From Clostridiales bacterium (lineage in GTDB: Bacteria > Bacillota > Clostridia > Christensenellales > UBA1242): a DNA stretch of 11,918 nucleotides. The stretch lies in contig DMLH01000044.1 of NCBI GenBank assembly GCA_003453435.1, positions 1 through 11,918 of the forward strand, written 5' to 3'. Position numbers and translations under genes: made by a program. Below are positions 6,895-11,918 of this stretch, piece after piece (position 1 is the stretch's first letter; every line of letters starts with the position of its first letter). The notes below the pieces were generated by a model that made no database searches, was not told where the DNA came from, and worked only from the letters and a program-made list of their open reading frames with translations.

Positions 6895-8427
6895 TTACAT
6901 CCAATATTTTCTGTCCAAACTTCTATAATTTATTGCCTCAACCAAGTGTTCAAGCTTTATATTTTCAGAGCCATCTAAATCAGCAATTGTGCGGGCGACT
7001 TTTAAAATTCTATCATGTGCCCTTGCAGTTAAATTCAACCTATTAAAAGCATTTTCTAAAACCTGTTCTGCTTCAGGTGAAAGTTTGCAATATTTTTTTA
7101 CAAGAGCGGCATTCATTGCACTGTTGTTATGTATTTTTGTTCCTTTAAATCTCTCATTTTGTGCATTTCTTGCAAGCGAAACTCTCTTTTTAATTTCCGC
7201 TGAGGTCTCTTCTAGTTCTTCACTTTTAAGTTCTGAGTAATTTATTGCATCAACTTCAATTTGAAGGTCAATTCTGTCCATTAATGGCCCGCTAAGTCTA
7301 TTTAAATAATTATGAATTTGCACTGGTGTACATTTGCACTCGTGCAATTTACTGCCATAATAGCCACATGGGCAAGGGTTCATACTTGCAACAAGAGTGA
7401 AATTTGCTGGATATTCCACAGTTTGAGCAATTCTGCTAACTGCAATAACTCCATCTTCCAAAGGTTGCCTTAATGTTTCTATAATATTTCTTGGATATTC
7501 AGGAGTTTCATCCAAAAATAAAACACCATTGTGTGCTAAACTTACTTCACCAGGCTTACTTTTTGTGCCACCACCTACCATTGTGACTGTTGTGGTTGTG
7601 TGATGAGGAGCCCTAAAAGGCCTTGTAAGTACTATGCCCTGCTTGCTGTCAAGCGTTCCTGCAACACTATGAATTTTCGTTACTTCAAGCGCCTCTTCAA
7701 AAGTCATGTCGGGAAGTATGCTTGGAAAACTTTTTGCAAGCATTGTTTTTCCACTACCAGGTGGCCCAATCATAATTACATTATGACCGCCAGCGGCCGC
7801 AATTTCAAGTGCTCTTTTTGCAGTTTTTTGACCTTTAATGTAGCAAAAATCATTCAAAACTGACGCTGACTTAACTTTATCCTCATAACTTGATGTTTCA
7901 GTCGGTTTAATTTCTATCAAGCCACTGAAAAAATCTGTTGCTTCTTTTAATGAACTAACAGTTATAATTTCAATACCAGAAATAAAACTTGCTTCCATTT
8001 GATTTTGACGCGGTATAAGTACTTTTTTAAATCCATTTTCTCTTGCGCTAATTAGCATTGGCAAAATTCCATTTACTTTTCTAACATCGCCATTTAAAGA
8101 AAGTTCGCCTAAAATTACGTAATCATCGGTTGAATTAACTGGAATTTGACTTGTTGCAGAAAGCAGGCCAAGTGCAATAGGTAAATCATATATAGATCCT
8201 TCTTTCCTTGTGTCTGCTGGTGCCAAATTAACAGTAATTTTATATAGCGGATATTCAAAACCACTATTCTTTATTGCTGCCCTAATTCTGTCCTTACCCT
8301 CCTTAATGCTTGCGTCCGGAAGACCAACAACATCGTAGCCTGGCAAACCATTATTTAAATCTATTTCAACATCAATTGGGTATCCACTAATTCCAACCAA
8401 TCCAAAACTTTTTAATTTGCTTAACAT
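6895..8427 (-). CDS. comM: ComM/YifB family AAA+ ATPase (magnesium-chelatase-like)
   Basis: ComM is a hexameric helicase that promotes branch migration during integration of transforming DNA in Gram-negative species; the role in Bacillota (often named YifB) is less studied. The protein is 510 residues, the usual family length. The N-terminal Lon-protease-like fold carries YDVVGLPDAS (31-40) and VNLAPADTRKEGS (66-78). The AAA+ core has Walker A GPPGSGKT (221-228), RAPHHTTT (272-279) and Walker B VLFLDETPE (302-310; LDELPEF is commoner). A Cys cluster NPCPCGYYG (350-358) is followed by Cys364 and Cys366. The C-terminal Mg-chelatase-like lid holds RAHDRILKVARTIADL. The ATG at 8425-8427 has GAGG four bases upstream. 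It lies before dprA, a conserved pairing that fits a DNA-uptake or recombination role. No zinc ligation or helicase activity can be read from sequence alone. Confidence 0.94.
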   Translation of the reverse strand: MLSKLKSFGLVGISGYPIDVEIDLNNGLPGYDVVGLPDASIKEGKDRIRAAIKNSGFEYPLYKITVNLAPADTRKEGSIYDLPIALGLLSATSQIPVNSTDDYVILGELSLNGDVRKVNGILPMLISARENGFKKVLIPRQNQMEASFISGIEIITVSSLKEATDFFSGLIEIKPTETSSYEDKVKSASVLNDFCYIKGQKTAKRALEIAAAGGHNVIMIGPPGSGKTMLAKSFPSILPDMTFEEALEVTKIHSVAGTLDSKQGIVLTRPFRAPHHTTTTVTMVGGGTKSKPGEVSLAHNGVLFLDETPEYPRNIIETLRQPLEDGVIAVSRIAQTVEYPANFTLVASMNPCPCGYYGSKLHECKCTPVQIHNYLNRLSGPLMDRIDLQIEVDAINYSELKSEELEETSAEIKKRVSLARNAQNERFKGTKIHNNSAMNAALVKKYCKLSPEAEQVLENAFNRLNLTARAHDRILKVARTIADLDGSENIKLEHLVEAINYRSLDRKYWM

Positions 8428-8470
8428 AATACCTCAAAGAAATTTTAACATATTTTTGTAAATTTGAAAA

Positions 8471-8508
8471 ATAAAAATCAGCATTTTAAAATGTAATATG
8501 ATTTTTAT
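8471..8508. repeat. Nested inverted repeats upstream of comM
   Basis: A perfect 10-bp inverted repeat (ATAAAAATCA at 8471-8480, TGATTTTTAT at 8499-8508) encloses a 12-bp perfect palindrome CATTTTAAAATG (8482-8493). All of it is A+T except a few bases. In RNA from the minus strand it would fold as an AT-only-type hairpin with a T-rich 3' flank, so an attenuator is possible; in DNA it could be an operator. In such AT-rich sequence some symmetry is expected by chance, but a nested 10-bp plus 12-bp arrangement is less so. Confidence 0.5.
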
Positions 8509-8532
8509 AAGTATTGTAAAGGTGAAATATAG

Positions 8533-8635
8533 TTAGGATCCTTCCTAATAAGTGCAGAAAGCAAGGTCGGGATGACAATTTATTTAACAAAGCAAGGTAG
8601 GATGACATTAGGTAACTAAACAAGGTTAGATGTGA
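8533..8635 (+). repeat. Decayed dispersed-repeat unit with internal near-copies
   Basis: The segment opens with a small hairpin, TTAGGA (8533-8538) and TCCTAA (8543-8548), which includes GGATCCTTC. Three similar units follow: GCAAGGTCGGGATGACA (8561-8577), GCAAGGTAGGATGACA (8592-8607) and the more diverged ACAAGGTTAGATGTGA (8620-8635), spaced about 30 bases apart. The ends GGATCCTTC and GGATGACA resemble those of a dispersed intergenic repeat I know from many bacterial genomes (ends of the type TGTCATCCTGAGC...GAAGGATC on the other strand). The middle differs, so membership is only an inference. G+C is locally higher than the flanks. Confidence 0.5.
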
Positions 8636-8644
8636 AATTAACAT

Positions 8645-8671
8645 AAAAAAACAAACCGCTTTGGTTTGTTT
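8645..8671 (-). terminator. Intrinsic terminator of rplS
   Basis: On the minus strand, AAACAAACC (from 8671-8663), a five-base loop, then GGTTTGTTT (8657-8649), a perfect 9-bp stem running into a run of seven T (8651-8645). It begins five bases after the rplS stop codon. It separates rplS from comM. Confidence 0.88.
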
Positions 8672-8676
8672 AATAA

Positions 8677-9096
8677 TTATTCATTTCCTTCTGTTTCTGG
8701 AACTTCTTGTTCTGCTGAAATAACTTCGCCAGTAGGTAAAATCATATCTTTGCCAGTTTTGTTTTCTGGAATTCTTGCAGATTTACCCTTTCTGTCACGG
8801 AGATAGTAAAGTTTTGCTCTTCTAACTTTTCCGTGTCTTAAAACTTCAACTCTGTCAATTCTTGGGCTGTGAAGTGGGAATGTTCTCTCAACACCAACGC
8901 CGTAGGAAATTCTTCTTACTGTGAAAGATTCTCTTATGCTACCATTACGTTTAGCAATAACAATACCTTCGTAAGCTTGAAGTCTTTCTTTTCCGCCTTC
9001 AACAACTTTTACATAAACTTTTACGGTATCGCCAACACTAAATGCTGGAACATTTTTTTTGAGGTTTTCTCTTTCAATTTCTTGAATTACGTTCAT
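8677..9096 (-). CDS. rplS: 50S ribosomal protein L19
   Basis: L19 sits at the 30S-50S interface of the ribosome. The protein is 139 residues. The first 110 or so match the family closely: FSVGDTVKVYVKVVEGGKER, AYEGIVIAKR, SFTVRRISYGVGVERTFPLH, SPRIDRVEVLRHGKVRRAKL, YYLRDRKGKSARIPE. Most L19 proteins stop near residue 115. Here a tail of about 25 residues follows (from NKTGKDM to the end), finishing acidic with EVPETEGNE. The ATG at 9094-9096 follows AGGAGG (9102-9107) by five bases. It is a single-gene unit: promoter at 9174-9202, probable L19 leader in the 5' UTR, terminator at 8645-8671. In many Bacillota rplS lies upstream of rbgA and rnhB; here it lies downstream of yraN. Confidence 0.97.
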   Translation of the reverse strand: MNVIQEIERENLKKNVPAFSVGDTVKVYVKVVEGGKERLQAYEGIVIAKRNGSIRESFTVRRISYGVGVERTFPLHSPRIDRVEVLRHGKVRRAKLYYLRDRKGKSARIPENKTGKDMILPTGEVISAEQEVPETEGNE

Positions 9097-9117
9097 GCTT
9101 TCCTCCTAAAAAATTTT

Positions 9118-9170
9118 GTATATAAGTGTTCTTGCACCGCTATGTATTGGACCACTCATAATTTACAAGT
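9118..9170 (-). ncRNA. Candidate L19 leader (cis-regulatory r-protein leader) upstream of rplS
   Basis: The rplS 5' UTR folds into an 8-bp stem, minus-strand TATGAGTG (9160-9153) with CACTTATA (9128-9121), with one G-U pair. It closes a 24-base loop containing GTCC, TAGC and GGTGCAAGAA. The stem ends 13 bases before AGGAGG. An L19 leader family upstream of rplS is known in low-GC Gram-positives, and location and size fit. I cannot confirm the match to its consensus without a covariance search. A competing 5-bp pairing between a 5' CACTT (9172-9168) and GAGTG (9157-9153) is also visible. Confidence 0.55.
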
Positions 9171-9173
9171 GAC

Positions 9174-9202
9174 ATTTTATCACAAAAAAATTATAATATC
9201 AA
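9174..9202 (-). promoter_or_regulatory. Predicted promoter of rplS
   Basis: Minus strand: -35 TTGATA (9197-9202), 17-base spacer, -10 TAAAAT (9174-9179) preceded by TGA, giving an extended -10 (TGn). Transcription would start near 9168, leaving a leader of about 70 bases before the rplS ATG. It is the only strong promoter upstream of rplS and points away from the divergent promoter at 9284-9312. Confidence 0.75.
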
Positions 9203-9283
9203 GTGTTTTTTTTAATTTTGATTATTTATTTTTTTTAACATAACTAGAGTGCATAATTTTTACTATTTTTTAAAAAATGCGTA

Positions 9284-9312
9284 TTGACACAATGTTTATT
9301 ATGTTATATAAT
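9284..9312 (+). promoter_or_regulatory. Perfect consensus sigma-70/sigma-A-type promoter of the plus-strand repeat-protein gene
   Basis: TTGACA at 9284-9289, exactly 17 bases, then TATAAT at 9307-9312; both hexamers match consensus fully. The start of transcription would be near 9319, about 15 bases before the GTG start codon, so the leader holds little more than the Shine-Dalgarno. It makes the open frame from ATG 9277 an unlikely start, because that codon lies upstream of the promoter. Confidence 0.85.
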
Positions 9313-9323
9313 AAAATCAGTTT

Positions 9324-9328
9324 AGGAG
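9324..9328 (+). promoter_or_regulatory. Shine-Dalgarno fixing the GTG start of the repeat-protein gene
   Basis: AGGAG, five bases before GTG at 9334-9336. No comparable motif precedes the in-frame ATG codons at 9277, 9292 or 9301. The ATG that overlaps the GTG (9332-9334) is in another frame and meets a stop within seven codons. Confidence 0.8.
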
Positions 9329-9333
9329 TTAAT

Positions 9334-10935
9334 GTGGAAAGTCAGGACTTGAAATACTTAAAAAAACATTATGGCGAAAACTTTGCAAGGCTTTGCAGAG
9401 AACTTTTTCCTACACTACTTGAAACCCCTGGACTTTTACAAGGAATAATTACCAAGCAGTTTGACACAGTGCCAACACTTTATGAAGATATTTTGCCAAT
9501 TAAAAATCAATTTAAAGATTGGATATATAGTTTTGTGCGTGAAGAAGAAAAAGAGAAGGAAATTATTCAAAAATCACCTGAAGAACTTATGGATGAGGCC
9601 GGATACATTTTATACCCTGAGTGCAAAACGAAAGAAGATATTCAAAAATTTAAAAAGTATTATGCACCAGGTGAAGAACTTTGCACATTTAGAGGTGAAA
9701 GATTAAATTATTGCCGCGTTTGGTTTGCGGTTAAAAAGAATGTAAATGATATTAAGAGGGAAAACTTCCCAAATCCAAATAGGCAGGATGAATATGGCAC
9801 AAGTGTAATCTCAATTCAGTTTACAAAAGGCAAAAATTCTACCCTGTCAATAAAAAACAGATATAACCATATTGTAGATTATCCTGATTCCACTTTCCAT
9901 AACAATCTTGAAAATATAAAACATGGATTAACAAATTCATTCTGTGAAAAGTATGAGATTAATTTTAGTAGCAATGCCATTAACAATGAATTTTTGCCAG
10001 ATGTGCTTGAAGGATATGTTGCAGGTCGCGATGGAAAGTTTTACAAGTCTAACATAGAACTTAATGGAAAAAACTACTGCGCGAATAATTATGTTATTAA
10101 ATTTGGTCAAGTCATACACTATGATCCATCAAAATTCATATTGATTGATAACTATTTGTTAAATTTAGAAAAGAAACAAATACATGTGCTTGAAGGATTT
10201 AAAGATTCATTTGTTGATGGACTACGAGATATTAAAAACATAAATATTACATACGATGAAAATAAAAATAAAGTTATTAGTATAATTCCTAATAATGGTG
10301 AAGAAATTAAAATTACTGTTAACAACTTGAACCAAATAATTGGCTATAAAAACAATAATCTTATAGTTATCAATGATTATTTTATGGATTTCAATAAAAA
10401 ATTAGAAAAAATTGAAATTCCAAACGTTGAAAGAATTTCTAATAGATTTTTAGTTAATAATAAAATGCTTGAAAATATCAATCTCCCCAACGTTAAAAAA
10501 ATTGGTGATAATTTTATTACATATAATAAAAAAATTTCAGAAATTAATTTACCAAATCTTGAGATTACAGGTGAATATTTCTTGTTTAACAACGAAGAAC
10601 TCGATCATATTGAATTACCAAAAGTTAAAGAAATAGGAAGTAATTTTTTTACTTGTAATAAAAAATTAAACAACGTAGATTTGCCTCAGGTTGAAATTAT
10701 AGGAAATAGATTTTTATATAATAATACTACATTGACAAAAATATCACTACCTAACGTTAAAAAAATTGGGGATGACTTTTTGGCAAATAATCAAGTAATA
10801 AAACAATTATCTTTACCTAAAATTAAAAAAAATGGATATTATTTTTTTGAAAAACATGAAAATAGATGGGAAATATACGATGAAACAAAAAAAATCATAG
10901 AAAAAAATACAAAAGAAAATCAGGAAGTTTTATAA
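9334..10935 (+). CDS. Uncharacterised protein with unassigned N-terminal region and seven 22-residue leucine-rich-type repeats
   Basis: A 533-residue protein of unknown function and the only plus-strand gene here. Residues 1-70 look helical (DLKYLKKHYGENFARLCREL), 70-82 are highly charged, and 83-210 hold distinctive segments: PEELMDEAGYILYPECK, EELCTFRGERLNYCRVWFAV, DEYGTSVISIQFTKG, LSIKNRYNH and NNLENIKHGLTNSF. I believe similar N-terminal regions occur in hypothetical proteins of AT-rich gut Bacillota; this is from memory. Residues 357-510 are seven exact 22-residue repeats around LPNVKKIG, like BspA-type LRRs. No signal peptide or membrane segment is seen, so it is probably cytoplasmic, unlike surface BspA proteins. 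The GTG at 9334 follows AGGAG (9324-9328) by five bases and lies after the promoter; the ATG at 9277 is rejected. With its own promoter and terminator between yraN and rplS, it looks like an inserted cassette. A binding or recognition role is a guess. Confidence 0.85.
   Translation: MESQDLKYLKKHYGENFARLCRELFPTLLETPGLLQGIITKQFDTVPTLYEDILPIKNQFKDWIYSFVREEEKEKEIIQKSPEELMDEAGYILYPECKTKEDIQKFKKYYAPGEELCTFRGERLNYCRVWFAVKKNVNDIKRENFPNPNRQDEYGTSVISIQFTKGKNSTLSIKNRYNHIVDYPDSTFHNNLENIKHGLTNSFCEKYEINFSSNAINNEFLPDVLEGYVAGRDGKFYKSNIELNGKNYCANNYVIKFGQVIHYDPSKFILIDNYLLNLEKKQIHVLEGFKDSFVDGLRDIKNINITYDENKNKVISIIPNNGEEIKITVNNLNQIIGYKNNNLIVINDYFMDFNKKLEKIEIPNVERISNRFLVNNKMLENINLPNVKKIGDNFITYNKKISEINLPNLEITGEYFLFNNEELDHIELPKVKEIGSNFFTCNKKLNNVDLPQVEIIGNRFLYNNTTLTKISLPNVKKIGDDFLANNQVIKQLSLPKIKKNGYYFFEKHENRWEIYDETKKIIEKNTKENQEVL
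10402..10863 (+). repeat. Seven in-frame 66-bp repeats encoding 22-residue leucine-rich units
   Basis: Units begin at codons for L357, L379, I401, L423, L445, L467 and I489, all exactly 22 residues long with no insertion. Conserved positions are a hydrophobic residue at 1, I/L/V at 4, a hydrophobic at 6, P at 7, V/L/I at 9, G at 13 (Ser in the first), F at 16 and N at 19-20 in most. The last unit is diverged (KNGYYFFEKHEN) and looks like a capping repeat. The DNA copies have drifted apart, so recent tandem duplication is not obvious. Local G+C is near 20-22% (12 of 60 at 10381-10440, 13 of 60 at 10441-10500). Confidence 0.85.
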
Positions 10936-10946
10936 TTCCTGATTTT
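10916..10946 (+). terminator. Terminator of the repeat-protein gene, possibly bidirectional with yraN
   Basis: AAAATCAGGAA (10916-10926) and TTCCTGATTTT (10936-10946) form a perfect 11-bp stem with a 9-base loop. T residues continue to 10948. The stop codon (10933-10935) lies in the loop. On the minus strand the same stem is followed by TTTTCTTTTG-type sequence, so it may also end the transcript coming from yraN, whose stop is 48 bases away. The two genes converge on it. Confidence 0.8.
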
Positions 10947-10993
10947 TTAATTGAATCAAATAATAAAAATCAAACTTGCTTTAAAATAAATTT

Positions 10994-11338
10994 CTAAAAT
11001 GCATTTTCAATGTGTGTTACAGTATCGCCCAAAATTTCAACGCAATCGAACCTAACTTTTGAATTTGTTAACCTTTTAGCAACCAAATATTGCATTGCAA
11101 CTTTTCTTATTTTGTTTTGCTTATAAAATGTTATTGCTTCCCTTGGCATGCCAAAACGTTTTGTTTGTCTATCTTTGACCTCTACAAAAACAATGATATC
11201 TTTTATTTTTGCTATGATATCAATTTCGCCAATTTTTGTTGTATAATTTTGTGCAAGGATTTGATATCCTTTTTCAATTAAATGCTCCTTAGCAATTGCC
11301 TCACCCTGCACACCTAAAACATGGTTAAATTGTTTCAT
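10994..11338 (-). CDS. yraN: YraN family protein (UPF0102), predicted nuclease fold
   Basis: A 114-residue cytoplasmic protein of the UPF0102 family, predicted to share the restriction-endonuclease/Holliday-resolvase-like fold; its substrate is not established. The signature residues are present: GEAIAKEHLIEKGYQILAQN (12-31) with Glu13, KIGEIDIIA (35-43) with Asp40, VFVEVKDR (50-57) with the E-x-K pair Glu53/Lys55, and a C-terminal RFDCVEI (96-102). The ATG at 11336-11338 follows GAGG (11345-11348) by six bases. It lies 32 bp downstream of rnhB on the same strand, the pairing commonly seen in Bacillota, so one transcript is likely. In the standard order comM follows; here the plus-strand repeat-protein gene and rplS intervene. 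Family assignment is firm, biochemical role is not. Confidence 0.92.
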   Translation of the reverse strand: MKQFNHVLGVQGEAIAKEHLIEKGYQILAQNYTTKIGEIDIIAKIKDIIVFVEVKDRQTKRFGMPREAITFYKQNKIRKVAMQYLVAKRLTNSKVRFDCVEILGDTVTHIENAF

Positions 11339-11370
11339 ATTTTTCCTCTATTTTTGACTTTTGTTAAAAC

Positions 11371-11918
11371 TTATTTAAAAAAATTTTTTATAAACGTTTT
11401 TCTATGAATTTCGCAAGGGCCATATTTTTTTAATAGTTCTATGTGTTCCTTTGTGCCGTATCCTTTATGCTTTGCAAAATTATATACAGAATATTTAGCA
11501 TCTAGTTTTTGCATTAGTCTATCTCTGTGTACTTTGGCAAGAATTGATGCTGCAGCAATAGAATAACTTGTTGCATCACCTTTTATTATTGCAATTTGTG
11601 GCGTTGAATTGTTGATATTTTTAACGGCATCAATAAGTGCTAAATTTGGTTTAACTTTTAAGTTTTCAATGCATTTTTTCATTCCTAATTTTGTGGCTTC
11701 TAAAATGTTAATTTCATCAATTGTTTTTTCGTCAACCTCTTCAATACAGAAAGCGATTGCAGTTTCCTTTATCTTTTCGAAAAGTTGTTCTCTAATTTTT
11801 TCACTTAGTTTTTTGCTGTCATCAATACCATAAATTATTTTGTCATCATCAAGTGGCATAATACAACTTGCAACAACAACTGGTCCGCAAAGTGGACCTC
11901 TGCCCGCTTCATCGATTC
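11371..11918 (-). CDS. rnhB: Ribonuclease HII, 5' end cut by window edge
   Basis: RNase HII cuts the RNA strand of RNA-DNA hybrids and nicks at single ribonucleotides misincorporated in DNA. The open frame runs past the Met at 11859 to the window edge. The extra codons read IDEAGRGPLCGPVVVASCIM, the hallmark N-terminal motif with the first two catalytic acids, so the real start lies outside the window and the Met at 11859 is internal. The rest shows GIDDSKKLSEKIREQLFEKI, the third acidic residue in LALIDAV, and the fourth in SILAKVHRDRLM, followed by HKGYGTKEHIELL. All four DEDD carboxylates are present. It is upstream of yraN by 32 bp, as in many Bacillota. Confidence 0.96.
   Translation of the reverse strand, partial: IDEAGRGPLCGPVVVASCIMPLDDDKIIYGIDDSKKLSEKIREQLFEKIKETAIAFCIEEVDEKTIDEINILEATKLGMKKCIENLKVKPNLALIDAVKNINNSTPQIAIIKGDATSYSIAAASILAKVHRDRLMQKLDAKYSVYNFAKHKGYGTKEHIELLKKYGPCEIHRKTFIKNFFK

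Larger units (their letters stand above)
8428..8640. other. Intergenic region comM-rplS: nested inverted repeats, weak promoter candidates, degenerate repeat units
   Basis: This stretch holds no credible gene. Near comM a weak promoter can be drawn on the minus strand: TTTTCA (8465-8470), 17 bases, TAAAAT (8442-8447). Its start would leave almost no leader. A second option is TTTACA (8515-8520), 16 bases, TATTAC (8493-8498). Since rplS ends in a terminator, comM probably needs one of these, but neither is convincing. The nested palindromes at 8471-8508 and the repeat units at 8533-8635 are listed separately. Confidence 0.45.

Noticed and set aside
8559..8635. CRISPR-like array
   Set aside because: Only three diverged units of 16-17 bp with spacings of about 28-31 bases, poorly matched to each other, and no cas gene nearby.
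9277..9333. N-terminal extension of the plus-strand gene from ATG 9277
   Set aside because: It lies upstream of and across the perfect promoter and lacks a Shine-Dalgarno; GTG 9334 has one.
10402..10863. DUF285/PARCEL-type repeats
   Set aside because: Units are 22 residues with an LPNVKKIG core, unlike the longer Trp/Asn-rich DUF285 units as I recall them.
9334..10935. Anti-phage or toxin system built around the repeat protein
   Set aside because: No partner gene, nuclease, NTPase or toxin motif is recognisable and it is a lone gene; nothing in the sequence supports a defence role.
11371..11859. rnhB starting at Met 11859
   Set aside because: The frame continues upstream with IDEAGRGPLCGP, which holds essential catalytic residues, so the Met is internal.

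Overview
The window is AT-rich (roughly one third G+C by eye). It is dense with housekeeping genes whose order and sequence point to a low-GC Gram-positive bacterium (Bacillota). I think an uncultured gut-type Clostridia or Bacilli lineage is most likely, but that placement is inference. The standard bacterial code fits: the core genes keep full length, Trp is TGG (for example near the ComM C-terminus), and dprA ends with TGA.

All core genes lie on the minus strand, so transcription runs from high to low coordinates: rnhB (5' end cut by the window edge) > yraN > [plus-strand insert] > rplS > comM > dprA > topA > trmFO > hslV > hslU > tcdA (3' end cut by the window edge). This is a variant of the Bacillota neighbourhood rplS-rbgA-rnhB-yraN-comM-dprA-topA-trmFO-xerC-hslV-hslU-codY. 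Here rplS sits downstream of yraN, and no rbgA, xerC or codY is seen where they usually lie. The topA-trmFO-hslV-hslU block is very tight (8-bp overlap, 14-bp overlap, 1-bp gap). A good promoter precedes topA, and rplS is a self-contained unit with promoter, candidate L19 leader and terminator.

The roles are DNA processing (RNase HII, YraN, topoisomerase I), DNA uptake and recombination (ComM, DprA), translation and RNA modification (L19, TrmFO, TcdA) and protein quality control (HslVU).

The accessory element is one plus-strand gene at 9334-10935, between yraN and rplS. It has a perfect TTGACA-17-TATAAT promoter, a GTG start behind a good Shine-Dalgarno, and a strong terminator overlapping its stop codon. 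It encodes a 533-residue protein with an unassigned N-terminal region and seven exact 22-residue leucine-rich-type repeats, with no signal peptide. This is the least explained coding content here. Non-coding points of interest are three copies of a 12-bp element before dprA, nested inverted repeats before comM, decayed repeat units between comM and rplS, and a hairpin in the topA leader.
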